A DNA stretch of 64,000 bases from Undibacterium piscinae (lineage in GTDB: Bacteria; Pseudomonadota; Gammaproteobacteria; Burkholderiales; Burkholderiaceae_D). The translations under genes and the position numbers were made by a program. The notes beneath the pieces are model-generated. The model saw only the letters and a list, made by a program, of their open reading frames with translations, was not told the origin of the DNA and searched no databases. Within the stretch, counting starts at the first letter, position 1. Each line of letters begins with the position of its first letter. Where the stretch lies: the NCBI GenBank assembly GCA_003970805.2, contig CP051152.1:434001-498000 (forward strand), in the 5' to 3' direction. Below, piece after piece: positions 1 to 10,551 of the stretch.

Positions 1-348
1 ATAGCGCATGCCATGCTCAAACTTTTGGTATTTACTTTGCCAGGCACGGCTGAATTTTTTGTCAGTATCGGATACCCCGGTGTTCTGGCGTATCCAGTGT
101 TTGCCGCTGAGCTTGGCGGCGGGCTTGCCTTGCTATTCGGTGTGTACGCCAGACAGGTAGCGCTGGCCTTGATGCCGGTGATGGCGGTCGCTGCTAGTGT
201 ACATTTCGCAAACGGTTGGGTGCATACCAGCCCCAATGGCGGCTGGGAGTATCCGGTATTCTTGCTGATGGCCTCGCTGGCACTGTGGCTAATGGGGGAT
301 GGTGCCTTTGCCCTGCGTCGCAGTCCTCGTTTTAGCCCCAACTTTTAA
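1..348 (+). CDS. DoxX family membrane protein (5' end cut by window)
   Basis: The reading frame is open from base 1, so the start lies outside the window; the first ATG inside is at 13. The visible part has three hydrophobic stretches, with a Gly-rich segment (ELGGGLALLFG) typical of DoxX/DoxD-like quinol-linked membrane proteins, which usually have four membrane helices and 130-160 residues. The first helix is therefore probably missing here. A partner function cannot be read from the sequence. The glutathione transferase gene starts 10 bases downstream, so the two are probably co-transcribed. Confidence 0.75.
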   Translation: MAHAMLKLLVFTLPGTAEFFVSIGYPGVLAYPVFAAELGGGLALLFGVYARQVALALMPVMAVAASVHFANGWVHTSPNGGWEYPVFLLMASLALWLMGDGAFALRRSPRFSPNF

Positions 349-357
349 GGCGACATC

Positions 358-1032
358 ATGACTTCGAAATTTGTTCTGGTTAGCCATGTCCTGTGTCCCT
401 ATGTGCAAAGAGTGGCGATTGTGTTGGCAGAGAAGGGCATCGTCTACCAGCGTATCGATATCGATTTGAAAAATAAACCGGCCTGGTTTCTTGCGATTTC
501 CCCGCTGGCCAAGACCCCGGTTCTGCTGGTGGGAGAGCAGGCCATCTTTGAGTCCAGCGTGATCTGCGAATATTTGGATGAGACGCGTCTGCCCAAACTG
601 CATCCGGAGCATGCTTTGCTGCGGGCCAGGCAGCGCGCCTGGATGGAGTTCGGTAGCAGTATTCTCAGCACCATAGCGGGTTTCTATAATGCCGTCGATG
701 GGCAAGCTTTAAGCGCCAAGAGCCAGGAGTTACATGAAAAATTGAAACAGCTAGAGCTACTGTTACAGGATGGCCCGTATTTTTCAGGCCTGCAATTTAA
801 CCTGGTCGATGCAGTTTTTGCACCGGTGTTGCGTTACTTTGAAGTGTTCGAGACCGTATTCGGTATAGATTTTTTTGCCGATACCCCGAAAGTGCGCACC
901 TGGTGGCGACACTTAGCGCAGCGCCCCAGCGTCAAGCATGCGGTAGGCGCCAACTATGCCGAATTATTGCTGGATTTTTTGAAAGCTAGACCGGTTATGC
1001 TTGTAGAAAACTACCGCCAGCGCTTAGCTTAA
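358..1032 (+). CDS. Glutathione S-transferase, Cys-type (omega/SspA-like)
   Basis: 224 residues, the usual GST length. The N-terminal thioredoxin fold (about 1-80) carries CPYVQR at 13-18, so the catalytic residue is probably Cys13, as in omega-class enzymes, rather than Ser or Tyr. An ESS motif near residue 62 fits the gamma-glutamyl binding site. The C-terminal half is helical, with the NLVDAVFAPVLRY segment typical of the GST_C domain. Such enzymes act as dehydroascorbate or disulfide reductases or deglutathionylases; the substrate is unknown. It lies 10 bases after the DoxX gene and converges on the next gene with 5 bases between the ends. Confidence 0.85.
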   Translation: MTSKFVLVSHVLCPYVQRVAIVLAEKGIVYQRIDIDLKNKPAWFLAISPLAKTPVLLVGEQAIFESSVICEYLDETRLPKLHPEHALLRARQRAWMEFGSSILSTIAGFYNAVDGQALSAKSQELHEKLKQLELLLQDGPYFSGLQFNLVDAVFAPVLRYFEVFETVFGIDFFADTPKVRTWWRHLAQRPSVKHAVGANYAELLLDFLKARPVMLVENYRQRLA

Positions 1033-1037
1033 AACGT

Positions 1038-1656
1038 TTATTTGCACTTGTCAGCGGCGAGTAAATACAAGGCTACGGGTATCGCCAATAAACCTCCACC
1101 ACTGTCTTTACCCAGGCAATCAGGCTTAGCTGCTGCCGCTACCGCGGTTTCTAGTCGGTCGAATTTTGTCTTGGGTTTGTCGTTAAGCTGCTTGCCACTA
1201 CGTTCGGCCTGGAGTTCTATCTCCGTTTTGCTGTCCTGATAGGCTCTGCGTATTGCCTTGCTGTCTATCTGCAAAGGCGTGGAGAGCGTATCTGGCGGAA
1301 ATTCGCTAGGTGCGCTAGGCACCGCTGGCGTGGCAGTCAGCGTCGTAGGCGCGATTGGAGTAAATTTTTTCGGTAGCGCAGGCTGGCTAGGTGTTTTTTG
1401 AAGCTGAACCGCTGGTGGCGCTTCGGGCGCTGTGTTTAATTCTTTAGGCGGCGTTAATTCGATAAAACGCAGATTGATGAACTGCTTGAGGCTGTCCGCA
1501 CTTAGTCGTCTACTCTGCATGGCTGGCGACATAGGCCAATATTTTGATCAGTAACAGTGTCAGCAATAGCGACAGACTGGCGGCCAGGATGCGCTGACGC
1601 TGGCTGACTATGTGCCAATCCTGTGGTCTGTCTAGCTCAGTGCTTGATGTCTTCAT
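1038..1656 (-). pseudogene. Membrane-anchored proline-rich protein, frameshifted
   Basis: Not a recognised family. Reading from ATG at 1656, the first 48 codons encode a short cytoplasmic segment and one hydrophobic helix (LAASLSLLLTLLLIKILAYV), then hit a stop. A second frame, open to 1038, carries a Pro/Ala-rich region (ELTPPKEL, PEAPPAVQL) and a charged tail with two cysteines. Removing one C from a CC pair near 1530 joins the two into one protein of about 204 residues with a TonB- or TolA-like layout (inside, one helix, proline-rich periplasmic part). I infer a single gene broken by a one-base indel. Function unknown. Confidence 0.5.
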
Positions 1657-1702
1657 GCCATCTGCTGTCGGCCTGTGTATGCTCAGTCTCCAGGATAATT
1701 AT

Positions 1703-3036
1703 CTACAGCTCAGAGAGAGAAATTGATGCCTGGCGCAATATTCGGTTCGCCTCAAACAGCAAGACTCGACCTTGTCGCCAGCGGCAACATTGCCCTGTTG
1801 ATCATGCAACACCACCATGCAGTTCGCTTCCGACATGGAGCGTAAGATTCCCGATCCCTGTGAAACCGTGACTGCCACTTGCAGCGTGCCGTCCGCTGCC
1901 AGAGAGACGATGCCGCGTTGATATTCGGTTCGCCCGGCGCGCTTGCGTATCGCCGCTACCGATGTTACCGGCACCAGCGTTAAGGCCGGACTGTCTGCTC
2001 CCATCATGTGTAGCAGCGCATTGCGGGCAAAAAGTAAAAGGTCACCATGACTGCCACCGGATTGCCGGGTAAGCCAAACAGATAGGCAGATTTGCCGTTG
2101 GAGTTGATGTTGCCGAACGCCATAGGACGGCCTGGACGCATTCCTATGGTCCAGAAGGCGACGTCGCCCAGTTCTGCCATGATTTGTTTGGTGTAGTCAG
2201 CGGCACCGACTGAAACTCCGCCTGAGGTAATGACTGCATCGGCGTTTTTCGCAGGCATTGCTGAGGGCAGCCTTGAGGGATTCAGGATTGTCTTTAATGA
2301 CGCCCATGTCGATGATGTCGCAGCCCAGTCGCTGCAGCATGCCATACAGCGTGTAGCGGTTACTGTCATAGACGCAGCCTTCATCTAAGCTTTCGCCCAG
2401 GGAGCGTAATTCATCTCCCGTAGAGAAGAAAGCCACGCGCAGGCGTCTTTGTACCGGCACTTCGGCGACCCCCAGGGAGGCCAGTAAGCCCAGATCCGCC
2501 GGATGCAGGATTTTGCCTTTGCAGAGAGCGGTTTTGCCACGCGCCAGATCTTCACCCTTGAAGCGGCGGTTATCGCCAGCCCTGACTTTGCCAAACGGTA
2601 TGGTGACCGTTGCGTCACTGGCGTTTTGCGTCAGTTCCTGCGGGATCACGGTATCGCAGTCGGCCGGCATGACAGCACCGGTCATGATGCGTACGCATTC
2701 TCCGGATTTAACTTCTCCGCTAAATGCGCGGCCAGCGAAGGCGGTGCCGATAATCTTCAGTGCCAAGTCGCCGCTGGCGGGCAGGTTGCCGCTACGTAGC
2801 GCATAGCCATCCATGGCGGAGTTATCATGTGCCGGCACGTCGATGCCTGAGATGATGTCTTCGGCCAGTACCCGGCCCAAGGCCTGGCGTATCGCTAATT
2901 TCTCTATCGCATGGATGGGCGTGACGAATTGCCGGATGATTTGCTGGGCTTGCGCGACCGGAACTGCATTCGGGTCGTAATCTGAAATGCAGCTGACGAC
3001 GTTTTCCAGGCTGATATTGCGGGTAGATGCGCTCAT
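1703..3036 (-). pseudogene. moeA: Molybdopterin molybdenumtransferase MoeA, three frameshifts
   Basis: MoeA inserts molybdate into adenylylated molybdopterin, the last step of molybdenum cofactor synthesis. The N-terminal part has the family motif PAHDNSAMDGYA and a long conserved middle domain. The frame changes at a run of five A (minus strand, 2245-2249), after which ADAVITSGGVSVG and GMRPGRPMAFG follow in another frame. It changes again at a run of five T (2029-2033) and near 1765, where GAGTCTTG probably lacks a G. With these three repairs the product is about 440 residues and ends at 1703. The start ATG 3036 was chosen because it lies just after the mobA stop at 3041. Sequencing error is likelier than gene loss, since all motifs survive. 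Confidence 0.85.
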
Positions 3037-3040
3037 GGTG

Positions 3041-3655
3041 TCAGGCTTCACAGTCACGTAATTCATTTAAGGTATTGATGTTGCGGAAGGCGTCTGATTC
3101 CTCAAAGACCACTTCCGTCACTTTTAAGGACGCGTACCAGGCATCAACCTTACGGCCGCCGCTGGCCAGGAACTGACTCAGATGCGGTAAGAGAGAGGCC
3201 TTCATCAGCGAGAATACCGGATGCGCTTGCTTGGAGGCTACGCCATCGCGCACTCTCTATGGTGGTCGCTACCGCGAGGTCTGCATCTCTTCTATCAGCA
3301 AGGCTTGCGATAAGCGCGCTACCAGATCGAGCGGCAAAAATGGTGAATCACACGGTGCGCTGACCAGATAACTGGTTTCGCAATGCGTCAGGCCTGCCTG
3401 TAGCCCGGCCAGTGGTCCGGCAAAGCCCTCGATCTGATCTGGCCAGACAGTTGCGCCAAATGCCTCGTAGGCCGCCAAATGCTGATTGGCATTGATGATG
3501 AGTTCGCCTACCTGCGGCGATAAGCGCAAGAGCACGTGCATCGCCATCGGCATGCCACGGAAAGACTGCAGTCCCTTGTCGACCTGGCCCATTCGGGTGC
3601 CGCGTCCGCCGGCTAGTATCAGGCCGGTAATGTGTTGTTTGTCGATTGCTGTCAT
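3041..3655 (-). pseudogene. mobA: Molybdenum cofactor guanylyltransferase MobA, two frameshifts
   Basis: MobA joins GMP to molybdenum cofactor. The nucleotidyltransferase motif [18 protein letters not shown] is near the N-terminus of the first frame (start ATG 3655), followed by the [13 protein letters not shown] and [10 protein letters not shown] segments. The frame stops near 3269 just after [12 protein letters not shown] second indel near 3250 is needed to reach the open C-terminal frame (QAHPVFSLMKASLLPHL, INTLNEL), which ends at 3041. Both ends match MobA, so the gene is one unit of about 200 residues. It sits between moaA and moeA on the same strand. Confidence 0.8.
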
Positions 3656-3802
3656 GGTGAAGTCTTTTAGAGTGCGTAGGGTACGATTAGTCGAATTATT
3701 GCGTATTTCCATTACCGCCGACCCTGCATATGGCGTTGGCTTGATATCGGACAACTTGTGCGCGGCAAGCCATTGTTAGCGGGGGCCTATTGCACGTTCT
3801 CC

Positions 3803-4933
3803 TTAGCCGCCTATATAAGACATTTCAATTTTGGGGCGGTTTAGGGCGGTAGTATTTTGGCTGCGCAGTTCGGAGTAGCGATCGCTGCGGTTATTCCAGA
3901 TTTGCCCTATCACACTGGCAATGGCCAGGTCGGAATGTTCAGCTTGCGGATCGCGCAGCAGGGCGCGTAGATCGTGGCCATGGCTGGCAAACAGGCAGGT
4001 GTATAGCTTGCCCTCGGTAGATAATCGTACCCGGCTGCAATCGTGGCAGAAAGTTTGAGTAACGCTGGAAATGACACCGATTTCACCATTGCCATCGGCA
4101 TGCTGCCAGCGCGCGGCAGTTTCACCGGTGTAGTTGGGATCGATGGGCTGTAGTGGCATGCCCGCATCAATGATGCGTCTGACGACTTCCGAGGAGGAAA
4201 TGACTTCGTCAAGTTTCCAGCCGTTAGAGCTACCCACGTCCATATACTCAATGAAGCGCAGGATGTGCGGCGTGTCTTTGAAATACTGTGCCATAGGCAC
4301 GATTTCCTGATCGTTCAATCCTGCCTTGACCACCATATTGACCTTAATCGGCCCTAGCCCGGCACGGTGGGCCGCGTCTATTCCTTTAAGTACATCGGAA
4401 ACCGGGAAGTCGACATCGTTCATGCGTTTGAAGGTGGCGTCATCTAGCGAGTCCAGCGATACGCTTACTCGGGTCAGCCCTGCATCTTTCAGGCTTTGCG
4501 CCTTGCGTGCCAGTAATGATCCATTGGTGGTCAGCGTCAGGTCCAGCGGGCGGCCATCATGCGTCGGGATGGCGCTCAACATAGCGATCAGCTTTTCTAT
4601 GTTTTTTCTTAACAGCGGCTCACCGCCGGTTAACCTGATCTTGTTAACGCCATGCGCTACGAAAATGCGGGCAATCCTGGTGATTTCTTCAAAACTCAAT
4701 AAGGCGGTCTGCGGCAGGAATTGATGGCCCTTGTCAAACACTTCCTTGGGCATGCAGTAGACGCAGCGAAAGTTGCAGCGATCGGTGACCGAGATGCGCA
4801 GGTCGTGCAGCGGTCTGGCTAAACTATCCTTTAATACGCCAACCGGAGGCACTAATTTTTCCGGTATGCGCAAGTTGGCCTGATATTGGCGATGATCTGT
4901 CAATGGAATAAATTTTTCGCTCATTGGTATCAA
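3803..4933 (-). CDS. moaA: GTP 3',8-cyclase MoaA
   Basis: MoaA is the radical-SAM enzyme that rearranges GTP in the first step of molybdenum cofactor synthesis. Cys53, Cys57 and Cys60 form the CxxxCxxC cluster motif (CNFRCVYC). A second cysteine set near the C-terminus (FCHDC...LYTC) binds the GTP-coordinating cluster. The protein ends in Gly-Gly (SYIGG), as is normal for MoaA. At 376 residues it is intact, unlike its neighbours mobA and moeA. An alternative start is the ATG three codons further in (4924). It is the first gene of a probable moaA-mobA-moeA operon. Confidence 0.95.
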   Translation of the reverse strand: MIPMSEKFIPLTDHRQYQANLRIPEKLVPPVGVLKDSLARPLHDLRISVTDRCNFRCVYCMPKEVFDKGHQFLPQTALLSFEEITRIARIFVAHGVNKIRLTGGEPLLRKNIEKLIAMLSAIPTHDGRPLDLTLTTNGSLLARKAQSLKDAGLTRVSVSLDSLDDATFKRMNDVDFPVSDVLKGIDAAHRAGLGPIKVNMVVKAGLNDQEIVPMAQYFKDTPHILRFIEYMDVGSSNGWKLDEVISSSEVVRRIIDAGMPLQPIDPNYTGETAARWQHADGNGEIGVISSVTQTFCHDCSRVRLSTEGKLYTCLFASHGHDLRALLRDPQAEHSDLAIASVIGQIWNNRSDRYSELRSQNTTALNRPKIEMSYIGG

Positions 4934-5000
4934 TTTCTGGCGGTGATTTTATATAGCGAGACAATAACACGAGTTGCGAATAGGGTTTTTCGCTGACCAT

Positions 5001-5035
5001 TAAAAAGCCCGGCAACATTGCTGATGCCGGGCTTT
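5001..5035 (-). terminator. Rho-independent terminator after rne
   Basis: AAAGCCCGGCA (5004-5014) pairs with TGCCGGGCTTT (5025-5035) around a 10-base loop. Read on the minus strand the stem is followed by a T-rich tract. It sits just after the end of the RNase E tail (5053), which supports that tail belonging to the rne transcript. Confidence 0.85.
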
Positions 5036-5052
5036 GATTGCTGACGAGTGTG

Positions 5053-5789
5053 TTATCGCTTGGTGTCAACCATGATCAATGGTTCGTCCGGTTGCTGTAC
5101 CACTGGCTTACGTACGCGAGGTACACGTGGTGCAACTACCACTGCCGCGCTGGCTGCTTGTGCCGCACGCAGTTTTTCCGGATCGGTACTTGCCAGGGTC
5201 AGATCAGCCTGAGCCAGCATGCTACTTAAGCCGTCCATTTGCATAGGCGCCGCTGCTACAACAGGGGTTGCTACCACAGGGGTTGCGACCGGAGCGATTG
5301 CTACTGGCGCTACCGTCACTGGTGCCGCTGGTGCTTCCATCACTGGAGTTACCGTTGCTTCAACCGGTGGCGCGACGACAGCTGCAACAGTGACAACTGC
5401 TACAGGTGCTGGCGCAGCTTCTGTTATGGCTTGCGGCGCTGGTGTGGCAGGCAAAGCAGGGCTTGCTTCGACCACTGCTGCCGTTACCGGAGCTGCAGCT
5501 TCAACTTCAACAACCGCTTCAACTGCTGCAACCAATACAGGTGCAGCTTCAGCGGCAGGTGCCGGCACAAGCACAGGTGTTACTTCAGCCGCCGGTGCTG
5601 CTACCAGAACCGGTGCAACTGCTGTCGCAATTGCGGGCACGGCTTCAACTACGGGAGCCGCAGCAACCACAGCCACTGCCGGTGCTGCAGTTTCCGCTGC
5701 AGGGGCGGTAACGATTTCAGTCACTGGTGCAGTATTGCCAGCATCAGCGGCTTGATCCTTAGCTTCGTCTTGTTCGCTAGTCTCGGAGT
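5053..5789 (-). pseudogene. rne: RNase E C-terminal Ala/Pro/Val-rich tail, out of frame with rne
   Basis: Directly after the rne stop (TAG at 5790-5792) another frame continues with acidic residues ([13 protein letters not shown]), then about 200 residues made almost only of Ala, Pro, Val and Thr. It closes with a conserved-looking end (MQMDGLSSMLAQADL, RVRKPVVQQPDEPL). This is the typical low-complexity degradosome tail of betaproteobacterial RNase E. One extra C in the CC pair at 5796-5797 would fuse it to the catalytic part and give a protein of about 1000 residues. The tail stays open throughout, so the break is a sequencing error or very recent. I see no start or ribosome site for independent translation. 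Confidence 0.7.
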
Positions 5790-8060
5790 CTACACGGACT
5801 CATCACGGTCACGGCGGTTGCGGTTGCGGCCACCGCGACGACGACGACGACGACCTTCGCTTTGCTCGCTGCTTTCGTTTTCGCTATTCTCCGTGGCTGA
5901 CAGCAGCGCTGCACCCGAGCTGATCACTTCCTCAGCTTTTGGCTGAATTTGTACCTGGCTCGCCTGGGAAGGCAAAGTCTCTTCCGTTTTTACTTCTGCA
6001 CTGACGGTTTCTTTGCGCTCTTCGCGTTGACGTGGTTGACGGCCGCGGCGCGGTTCCTGACCCTCACGGTCTTCACGTGGCGGACGCGGAGGTTTTGGCT
6101 GGCGTGGCGCTTGAGGTTCTTGAGCAGCCGGCTTTGCCAACTCTTCTTTTGCTTCTTTGTCAGCACGTGGATTGGTCGCAGGACGTTCTTCGCGCTCGGC
6201 ACGATCGCGTCCGCGGCCATTACGATTGCGTTGACCGCGGCCATTGCGATCGCGTTCGCCACGTTCGGTGCGTTCACGGCTTTGCTGTGGCTTTTCTTCG
6301 ACCACAGGTGCCGCTACTACCGGTTCTGCTGGCTTGGAGCGGAAAAAATTCATCAGCTTGGTGAAGAAGCCTTCTGCCGCAGGTGGTGTTGGCGCTACCA
6401 AAGCGGGAACTGGCGTTACTGCTGCCGGTACTTCTTTGCGCTCTACCATGGGGGCTGTATCAGGAGTAATACTCTTGACCATAGCTTCCTGGCGCGGCTT
6501 GACTTCTTCTTTTTGGCGCTTGCTGTAACCGATGTCGGTATCGGCTTGCTCTGCCATTGCGTAGCTTGCGTGCACTTCTTCCAGGCGCGGATCGTCATGC
6601 TTCAGGCGATCCAACTTGTAGTGCGGTGTTTCCAGATGCGTGTTAGGGATCAGGATGACAGTTACGCGATGACGTGTTTCTATCTTCAGGATCTCACCGC
6701 GTTTTTCATTGAGCAAGAAGGCGGCGACATCGACAGGAACCTGTACGTGTATCGCTGCTGAATTCTCTTTCATTGCCTCTTCTTGAATAATGCGCAGTAC
6801 TTGCAATGCGGATGATTCAGTGTCGCGGATGTGCGCAGTGCCGTTGCAACGCGGGCAAGTGACATGGCTGCCTTCTGAGAGTGAAGGGCGCAGACGCTGG
6901 CGTGACAATTCCATCAGGCCAAAGCGGGAAATTTTGCCCATCTGGACGCGAGCGCGGTCATAGCGCAAGGAATCTTTCAGGCGTGTTTCGACTTCGCGTT
7001 GGTTTTTGGCGTTTTCCATGTCGATAAAATCGATCACGATCAAACCGCCCAAATCGCGCAAGCGCAATTGGCGCGCGACTTCTTCCGCCGCTTCGCAGTT
7101 AGTGTTAAATGCGGTGGTCTCAATATCAGAACCGCGCGTGGAGCGTGCCGAGTTGACGTCGACCGATACCAGCGCTTCAGTGTGATCGATGACGATCGCG
7201 CCGCCCGATGGCAGCGGTACTGTGCGGGAGTAGGCAGTTTCGATCTGATGTTCGATCTGGAAACGTGAGAACAGCGGTACGTCGTCGCTGTAACGCTTAA
7301 CGCGATGTACCATATCCGGCATTACGTGGCTCATGAACTGCTGAGCTTGTTCGTAGATGTCGTCGGTATCGATCAGGATTTCGCCGATGTCAGGTTGGAA
7401 GTAATCGCGGATGGCACGGATTACCAGCGAAGATTCCTGGTAGATCAGGAAAGCGCCGGCAGCAGATTTACCTGCACCGTCTATCGCTGTCCACAATTGC
7501 ATCAGGTAATTCAAATCCCATTGCAGTTCATCAACATTGCGGCCTATGCCTGCAGTGCGGGCAATCACCGACATGCCGGTAGGCAGGTCGAGTTTGTCCA
7601 TGGTTTCGCGCAGTTCCTGGCGTTCTTCACCTTCAACACGGCGCGATACGCCACCGCCGCGTGGATTATTCGGCATCAAGACCAGATAGCGACCTGCCAA
7701 AGAGATGAAGGTTGTGAGTGCCGCGCCTTTATTGCCGCGCTCTTCCTTTTCAACCTGCACCATGATTTCCTGGCCTTCGCGCAGGGCATCTTTAATCGAC
7801 GCGCTGCGAACGTCTATGCCTTCTTTGAAGTAACCGCGGGCAACTTCCTTAAATGGAAGGAAACCATGACGTTCTTCACCATAATTGACGAAACAGGCTT
7901 CCAGAGATGGTTCTATGCGGGTGATAACACCTTTGTAGATGTTGGACTTGCGAAGTTCGCGTCCGGTGGTCTCGATATCGATGTCTATGAGTTTTTGCCC
8001 ATTGACGATAGCTACGCGAAGCTCTTCTTGCTGTGTAGCATTGAACAACATACGTTTCAT
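5790..8060 (-). CDS. rne: Ribonuclease E, catalytic region
   Basis: RNase E is the main endonuclease for mRNA decay and rRNA/tRNA processing, bound to the inner membrane and to degradosome partners. The S1 domain lies at about 35-120. The DNase-I-like catalytic part contains [16 protein letters not shown] and [11 protein letters not shown], which hold the two magnesium-binding aspartates. The zinc-link CPRCNG follows near residue 405. After about 560 the sequence is rich in Arg/Glu/Pro (RNA-binding arms, ending [16 protein letters not shown]). As written it is 756 residues and lacks the extreme tail, which is in another frame. It is divergent from rluC, the common arrangement. Confidence 0.95.
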   Translation of the reverse strand: MKRMLFNATQQEELRVAIVNGQKLIDIDIETTGRELRKSNIYKGVITRIEPSLEACFVNYGEERHGFLPFKEVARGYFKEGIDVRSASIKDALREGQEIMVQVEKEERGNKGAALTTFISLAGRYLVLMPNNPRGGGVSRRVEGEERQELRETMDKLDLPTGMSVIARTAGIGRNVDELQWDLNYLMQLWTAIDGAGKSAAGAFLIYQESSLVIRAIRDYFQPDIGEILIDTDDIYEQAQQFMSHVMPDMVHRVKRYSDDVPLFSRFQIEHQIETAYSRTVPLPSGGAIVIDHTEALVSVDVNSARSTRGSDIETTAFNTNCEAAEEVARQLRLRDLGGLIVIDFIDMENAKNQREVETRLKDSLRYDRARVQMGKISRFGLMELSRQRLRPSLSEGSHVTCPRCNGTAHIRDTESSALQVLRIIQEEAMKENSAAIHVQVPVDVAAFLLNEKRGEILKIETRHRVTVILIPNTHLETPHYKLDRLKHDDPRLEEVHASYAMAEQADTDIGYSKRQKEEVKPRQEAMVKSITPDTAPMVERKEVPAAVTPVPALVAPTPPAAEGFFTKLMNFFRSKPAEPVVAAPVVEEKPQQSRERTERGERDRNGRGQRNRNGRGRDRAEREERPATNPRADKEAKEELAKPAAQEPQAPRQPKPPRPPREDREGQEPRRGRQPRQREERKETVSAEVKTEETLPSQASQVQIQPKAEEVISSGAALLSATENSENESSEQSEGRRRRRRGGRNRNRRDRDESV

Positions 8061-8723
8061 TATTTTTTACTCCGTGACCTAGTGGTCATCTTTTGCCGCA
8101 GTCTCTTAATATGAGGCTGTAGCCAAACTTACATGGGATGTATGCGAGAGCGGAGAGTTTGAGGGGGCGGGAAATGCCGCGAGAACAACAAATAGGCAAG
8201 TAGACAAATTTATAGCTGAGCACATCAGCAATTTACGCTGCAATCATGCTTTTCGATACATTTGTTATTGATTTGTTGTGCGCTGGGCGCGAATAGTTTT
8301 GATCGTGAATCGAGTGCACATGTCCCCCGCGTTGCTTGAATTGCATGTTTCTTGTAGAGCATGCGGACGCAACGCCAGGCGATGAGCAACTTAGTAAACG
8401 CCAAACCATCTTTAAATAATTGTATTTGGCTAAATCGACCACGCTACATCAAAACTATCAACCAGCAAGCACGCATGTTTGTATCAACATCCGTCTCTTG
8501 CCAGACTTATCCTTATAATTCAAACCTACTGATCCAAATCACCAGGCACTGTCCGATTGCCACAATCGGTCACAACCTTGACGTACATGGTGATGTGCAT
8601 ACACATCTTTTCTATCGAATTTGCAAAATGGCGAGGCCGATGGACATACCTCTGTGTAAAATAGTCGTTTATTCTCACACTGCTAAAGCTAAAAGCTTGA
8701 GCGAAAACAATTATATATTCAAA
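8061..8723. other. Divergent intergenic region between rne and rluC
   Basis: 663 bases without a supported gene. The rluC-side frame stays open upstream to 8361, but its translation is not protein-like and lacks family similarity. By analogy with other bacteria the rne side may hold a long, self-regulating 5' leader cleaved by RNase E itself, but I could not assign a specific stem or promoter. A TATAAT hexamer occurs at about 8513-8518 on the plus strand without a good -35 partner. Confidence 0.5.
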
Positions 8724-9731
8724 ATGAAGCACTTAGCGATAAATAATGGGAGAGTAGCTCAAAAACATGCTGAAAATGACACTCTCCGTCAGACACCACA
8801 AGCCCCAGCCTCTGTTCAACTCCTGACGATCTCGGAGGAAGAAGCTGGCCAGAGAATCGATAACTTCTTGCTACGAATCTGTAAAGGTGTCCCTAAAAGC
8901 CATATCTACCGGGTATTGAGATCCGGCGAGGTGCGGGTTAACAAGGGCCGCATCGATCAGCTTTACCGGCTTCAGGTCGGTGATGTGGTACGTGTCCCGC
9001 CGATACGCATGGCAGAAAAGCCGGAAAATCATGTCCCCGGCGCCGAGTTCGTCATCTTGTTTGAGGATAACCACTTACTGGTCATCGATAAGCCTGCCGG
9101 TGTTGCCGTGCATGGCGGTTCGGGGATTAGTTATGGTGTTATTGAGCAACTGCGCGCGGCGCGTCCTGACGCCAAATTTCTGGAGTTGGTGCATAGGCTT
9201 GACCGTGAAACCTCGGGCGTATTGATGCTGGCAAAAAAACGTTCGGCCCTGGTGAATTTACATGAGCAAATGCGTGATGGCGTAACCGATAAACGTTACC
9301 TTACGCTAGTCCATGGCGACTGGAAGAACGCGCGGCAACACGTTAAGTTACCTTTGCATAAGTACAATACAGCCGATGGTGAGCGCCGTGTACGTGTGCA
9401 GGCAGATGGCATGGCTTCCCATACGGTTTTTTCCCTGAAGAAAAAATATTCCGAATTCGCCTTGCTTGAGGCGGAACTAAAGACCGGGCGTACCCATCAG
9501 ATCAGGGTACATTTGTCGGCTAGCGGCTTTGCGATAGCAGGCGATGATAAATATGGTGATTTTGCCCTTAACCGGGCATTGCTGAAAGCCACATCCGAAC
9601 GCGGCGTTTTGAAACGTATGTTTTTACATGCACATCAAATAACTTTTATTCATCCCGATACCAATGTGCCTATGACGTTGAATGCGGCACTCCCTCCAGA
9701 TTGCCTGAATTTTCTGGCAAGCCTGACCTGA
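8724..9731 (+). CDS. rluC: 23S rRNA pseudouridine synthase RluC
   Basis: RluC makes pseudouridine at positions 955, 2504 and 2580 of 23S rRNA (E. coli numbering). An S4 RNA-binding domain (about residues 35-95, AGQRIDNFLL...VNKGRIDQ) precedes the catalytic domain, which has the motif HRLDRETSGVLMLAK with the catalytic aspartate, and KTGRTHQIRVH further on. The ATG at 8724 gives 335 residues, in line with E. coli RluC (about 320); the frame is open further upstream but the added sequence looks non-coding. RluC beside rne is a common arrangement in proteobacteria. Confidence 0.92.
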   Translation: MKHLAINNGRVAQKHAENDTLRQTPQAPASVQLLTISEEEAGQRIDNFLLRICKGVPKSHIYRVLRSGEVRVNKGRIDQLYRLQVGDVVRVPPIRMAEKPENHVPGAEFVILFEDNHLLVIDKPAGVAVHGGSGISYGVIEQLRAARPDAKFLELVHRLDRETSGVLMLAKKRSALVNLHEQMRDGVTDKRYLTLVHGDWKNARQHVKLPLHKYNTADGERRVRVQADGMASHTVFSLKKKYSEFALLEAELKTGRTHQIRVHLSASGFAIAGDDKYGDFALNRALLKATSERGVLKRMFLHAHQITFIHPDTNVPMTLNAALPPDCLNFLASLT

Positions 9732-9880
9732 ATGAAAACTTAATTGTTTATTAAGGGTAGAATATCCGTATTCTGGATTGACGCATGATTGGGGTATTCA
9801 TGTGCAAAGTGTTGGGATTTCTCTCAGCTTTGCCTTGAGTCCGCAATCTGTTCGCATTGGTTTGCATTAATTAATAGACT

Positions 9881-10540
9881 ATGGCAAAAAAGAAATTTGA
9901 TTTTATTGTGTTTGACTGGGACGGTACCTTGATGGACAGTACCGCGACTATTGTCAAATGTATTCAGGCTTCCGCAAAGGATCTCGGTTTACCTATCCCT
10001 GATGAACGTTCGGCATCTTATGTCATCGGACTTTCCCTCGCTGATGCGATGCAGGCCGTGATGCCTGATGTCGATCCCAAATACTATCCGCGTATGGTGG
10101 AGCGATATCGCTATCATTACCTTGCAAATGATCATGAGTTGCCTTTGTTCCCTGGGGTAAAGGAGTTACTGGCAGAGTTGTCGCATGACGGATACTTTCT
10201 TGCCGTCGCTACCGGAAAAAGTCGGGTGGGCTTAAATCGTGCGATGCATAGTGCGGGCTTGTTGTCTATGTTTGATGCGACCAGATGCGCAGACGAAACG
10301 TTTTCTAAACCTCATCCCGCGATGTTGCAGGAGTTGACGCGTGAGTTGGGGCAAGAAATGCGGCGCACCTTGATGATAGGCGATACTACCCATGATTTGC
10401 AGATGGCGGCCAATGCCGGCGCTTCGGCAATTGCGGTGGAGTATGGTGCGCATGATGCCGCTACTTTGAGGAATCATGAGACTTTGTTCTCTGCGCAGTC
10501 GGTCAGCCAATTGCATGACTGGCTAAGCCAGCATGCCTGA
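9881..10540 (+). CDS. HAD-IA hydrolase, phosphoglycolate-phosphatase-like
   Basis: 219 residues with all four HAD motifs: DWDGT with nucleophile Asp12 and acid/base Asp14, ATGKSR as motif II, Lys in FSKPHP as motif III, and IGDTTHD as motif IV. A helical cap sits between motifs I and II (subfamily IA). Close relatives next to rluC are annotated as phosphoglycolate phosphatase-like, but the substrate cannot be proved from sequence. It is followed 11 bases later by the Rieske gene, and the set with sppA looks like one operon. Confidence 0.88.
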   Translation: MAKKKFDFIVFDWDGTLMDSTATIVKCIQASAKDLGLPIPDERSASYVIGLSLADAMQAVMPDVDPKYYPRMVERYRYHYLANDHELPLFPGVKELLAELSHDGYFLAVATGKSRVGLNRAMHSAGLLSMFDATRCADETFSKPHPAMLQELTRELGQEMRRTLMIGDTTHDLQMAANAGASAIAVEYGAHDAATLRNHETLFSAQSVSQLHDWLSQHA

Positions 10541-10551
10541 GTGAGAAATTT

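Noticed and set aside
5219..5755. 178-residue Ala/Thr-rich open frame on the plus strand
   Set aside because: Exact antisense of the low-complexity RNase E tail; its composition is a by-product of GCN-rich codons, and it has no ribosome site or family similarity.
8361..8723. 121-codon N-terminal extension of rluC
   Set aside because: The frame is open, but the translation lacks domain character and would make the protein far longer than the family; ATG 8724 gives the usual length.
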